Shown in pieces: positions 5,102 to 5,793 of a stretch of DNA of 5,793 nucleotides. The stretch lies in the NCBI GenBank assembly GCA_009780545.1, contig WQZW01000109.1, positions 1 through 5,793 of the forward strand. The letters are read 5' to 3'. The notes below the pieces were generated by a model. That model made no database searches, was not told the DNA's origin, and saw nothing but the letters and a program-made list of their open reading frames with translations. The translations under genes were made by a program, and so were the position numbers. The first letter of the stretch is position 1. Each line of letters begins with the position of its first letter. This stretch comes from Treponema sp. (GTDB lineage Bacteria; Spirochaetota; Spirochaetia; Treponematales; Breznakiellaceae).

Positions 5102-5118
5102 AAACCGGCGGCTTTGAG
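5074..5118. terminator. Nested hairpin between convergent units, likely bidirectional terminator
   Basis: GCCGCCGGTT at 5090-5099 pairs with 5103-5112 around a GAA loop (10 bp perfect). An outer pair, CTCAAAGC at 5074-5081 with GCTTTGAG at 5111-5118, can form around a slightly shortened inner stem. On the plus strand the stem is followed by TTTGAGCTTTG; on the minus strand by CCTTGCTTGCTTTG. Both tails are T-rich but broken. It lies 6 bp past the stop of the minus-strand nuclease gene and overlaps the end of the plus-strand remnant, so its main client is probably the nuclease gene. Confidence 0.6.
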
Positions 5119-5124
5119 CTTTGC

Positions 5125-5793
5125 CTACCATTCCCGCGGGACGAAGTTTTCCGGAACGTCTATCCGCATCGTGTCGCCGCTTTGTTCTATAACGTAAAGC
5201 CCGGCCTTAATCGAAGCCCTCTTTGCGGATAAACCGAACACGGCCCCGGCCATCGCCCCGAGAATCGTCTTGGGCTTCCGGCCCAGGGAATCAAGGTGTT
5301 CCCTCAGGATTGCAATCCGCCGGATATGTTCCTCCACGTCCTTGCCGTCGGAATCGGGCTTGGCCTTCACCTCGATCGCCATTATGGTATGTTCGTTCTC
5401 CAGGATCATATCGATTTCGGCCTTTACGATTCCGTCCTTGTCGTACAACTTCTTGCCTCTGTCGGTGCCCGCGGAAAAGTGAAGTCCCATCTTGGCAAAA
5501 CTCCGGACGATTCCGGGGCCGACGAGGTGTTCCGCCAGTTCGCCGAATCTGTTGTGCAGCCCGCCGATCTGCTTCCCGTTCTCCTTGATCATCCGCTCCG
5601 TTTCCTTCAGACGCTTCTCGAACTCCTTGTTCCCCTGTTCGAACTCCTTTTGCCGTTGTTCGAACTCCTTTTGTTGTCGTTGTTCGAATTCTTTGCTGCG
5701 CTGTTCGAACTCCTTGCTGCGTTGCTCGAACTCCTTGTGTCGTTGCTCGAATTCCTTCTGCCGCTTCTCGAATTCCTTGTGTTGCCGGTCGGC
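5125..5793 (-). CDS. PD-(D/E)XK nuclease-like protein (DUF3782 type) with heptad-repeat N-terminus, partial
   Basis: The visible part is 222 residues; the frame stays open to the right edge, so the start lies outside the window. The first 67 residues are a charged helical array of KEFEQRx heptads. The last 155, counted from an internal Met at 5592 (MIKENGKQIG), form a globular domain. Using that count, E18 (RFGELAEH), D61 (KAEIDMILEN) and E74-x-K76 (MAIEVKAKPD) fit the PD-(D/E)XK metal-binding core, D followed after 12 residues by ExK. DUF3782-type proteins combine this layout. The internal ATG at 5592 is not a convincing start because the repeat reads through it in frame and there is no well-spaced Shine-Dalgarno. 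The biological role is unknown: a DNA-processing or mobile-element-linked nuclease is possible. It ends tail-to-tail with the Rpn-type remnant. Confidence 0.82.
   Translation of the reverse strand, partial: ADRQHKEFEKRQKEFEQRHKEFEQRSKEFEQRSKEFEQRQQKEFEQRQKEFEQGNKEFEKRLKETERMIKENGKQIGGLHNRFGELAEHLVGPGIVRSFAKMGLHFSAGTDRGKKLYDKDGIVKAEIDMILENEHTIMAIEVKAKPDSDGKDVEEHIRRIAILREHLDSLGRKPKTILGAMAGAVFGLSAKRASIKAGLYVIEQSGDTMRIDVPENFVPREW
5608..5778 (-). repeat. 21-bp coding repeat array encoding KEFEQRx heptads
   Basis: Eight consecutive units encode KEFEKRQ, KEFEQRH, KEFEQRS, KEFEQRS, KEFEQRQQ, KEFEQRQ, KEFEQGN and KEFEKRL, followed by degenerate KETERMI. Seven units are 21 bp; the fifth is 24 bp through an extra CAA (Gln). 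Synonymous changes between units (GAG/GAA, CAA/CAG, CGA/CGC/CGG) show the protein repeat is kept while the DNA has diverged. Phe is the only regular hydrophobic residue per heptad, so this may be a weak coiled coil or a single charged helix. Confidence 0.85.

Noticed and set aside
5125..5592. Nuclease-like gene starting at the internal ATG at 5592
   Set aside because: The same frame continues upstream through the whole heptad array to the window edge, and no well-spaced ribosome binding site precedes this ATG.
5608..5778. CRISPR-like repeat array
   Set aside because: The 21-bp units are contiguous without spacers, stay in one reading frame and encode a heptad protein repeat.

Overview
The window reads as a chromosomal segment from a spirochaete, most likely a Treponema-like host-associated or termite-gut lineage. 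The basis is family content: an excisionase-type HTH fused to a PTS EIIA domain, an Rpn/PD-(D/E)XK remnant, and a coiled-coil PD-(D/E)XK protein of the DUF3782 type, families I associate with treponemes. The fairly GC-rich composition is less typical, so the assignment is an inference. No rRNA, tRNA, CRISPR array or complete insertion sequence is visible.

Layout. (1) Positions 1-1180, + strand: a sigma70-type promoter, an HTH-EIIA regulator and nrdR, joined by a TAATG stop/start overlap. The promoter geometry puts the transcription start on the regulator's ATG, so the message may be leaderless. (2) Positions 1173-1303: a convergent junction made almost entirely of five abutting hairpins. (3) Positions 1303-4534, - strand: a CUT1-type sugar ABC importer operon, transcribed as lipoprotein substrate-binding protein, MalF-type permease, MalG-type permease. 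A 14-bp perfect inverted repeat lies between the binding protein and the first permease; the two permeases overlap at TGATG. No ATPase gene is present. (4) Positions 4535-4729: the operon's 5' region, with an extended -10 promoter, a 10-bp palindrome just downstream of the predicted start, a partial match to the NrdR-box consensus over the promoter, and a 17-bp hairpin. (5) Positions 4730-5101, + strand: a 5'-truncated, frame-damaged Rpn-family remnant. (6) Positions 5074-5118: a terminator-like structure between convergent units. (7) Positions 5125-5793, - strand: a PD-(D/E)XK nuclease-like protein with an N-terminal KEFEQRx heptad array, running off the right edge.

How the parts relate. The left operon pairs a phosphotransfer-sensing DNA-binding protein with the dNTP-sensing repressor of ribonucleotide reductase. 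The importer supplies a sugar or glycoside of unknown identity. The most intriguing link, which is speculative, is that the importer promoter carries a 13/16 match to the NrdR-box consensus while NrdR is encoded about 3.4 kb away. The clearest structural oddity is the density of perfect palindromes, often with 3-nt centres, in nearly every intergenic gap.
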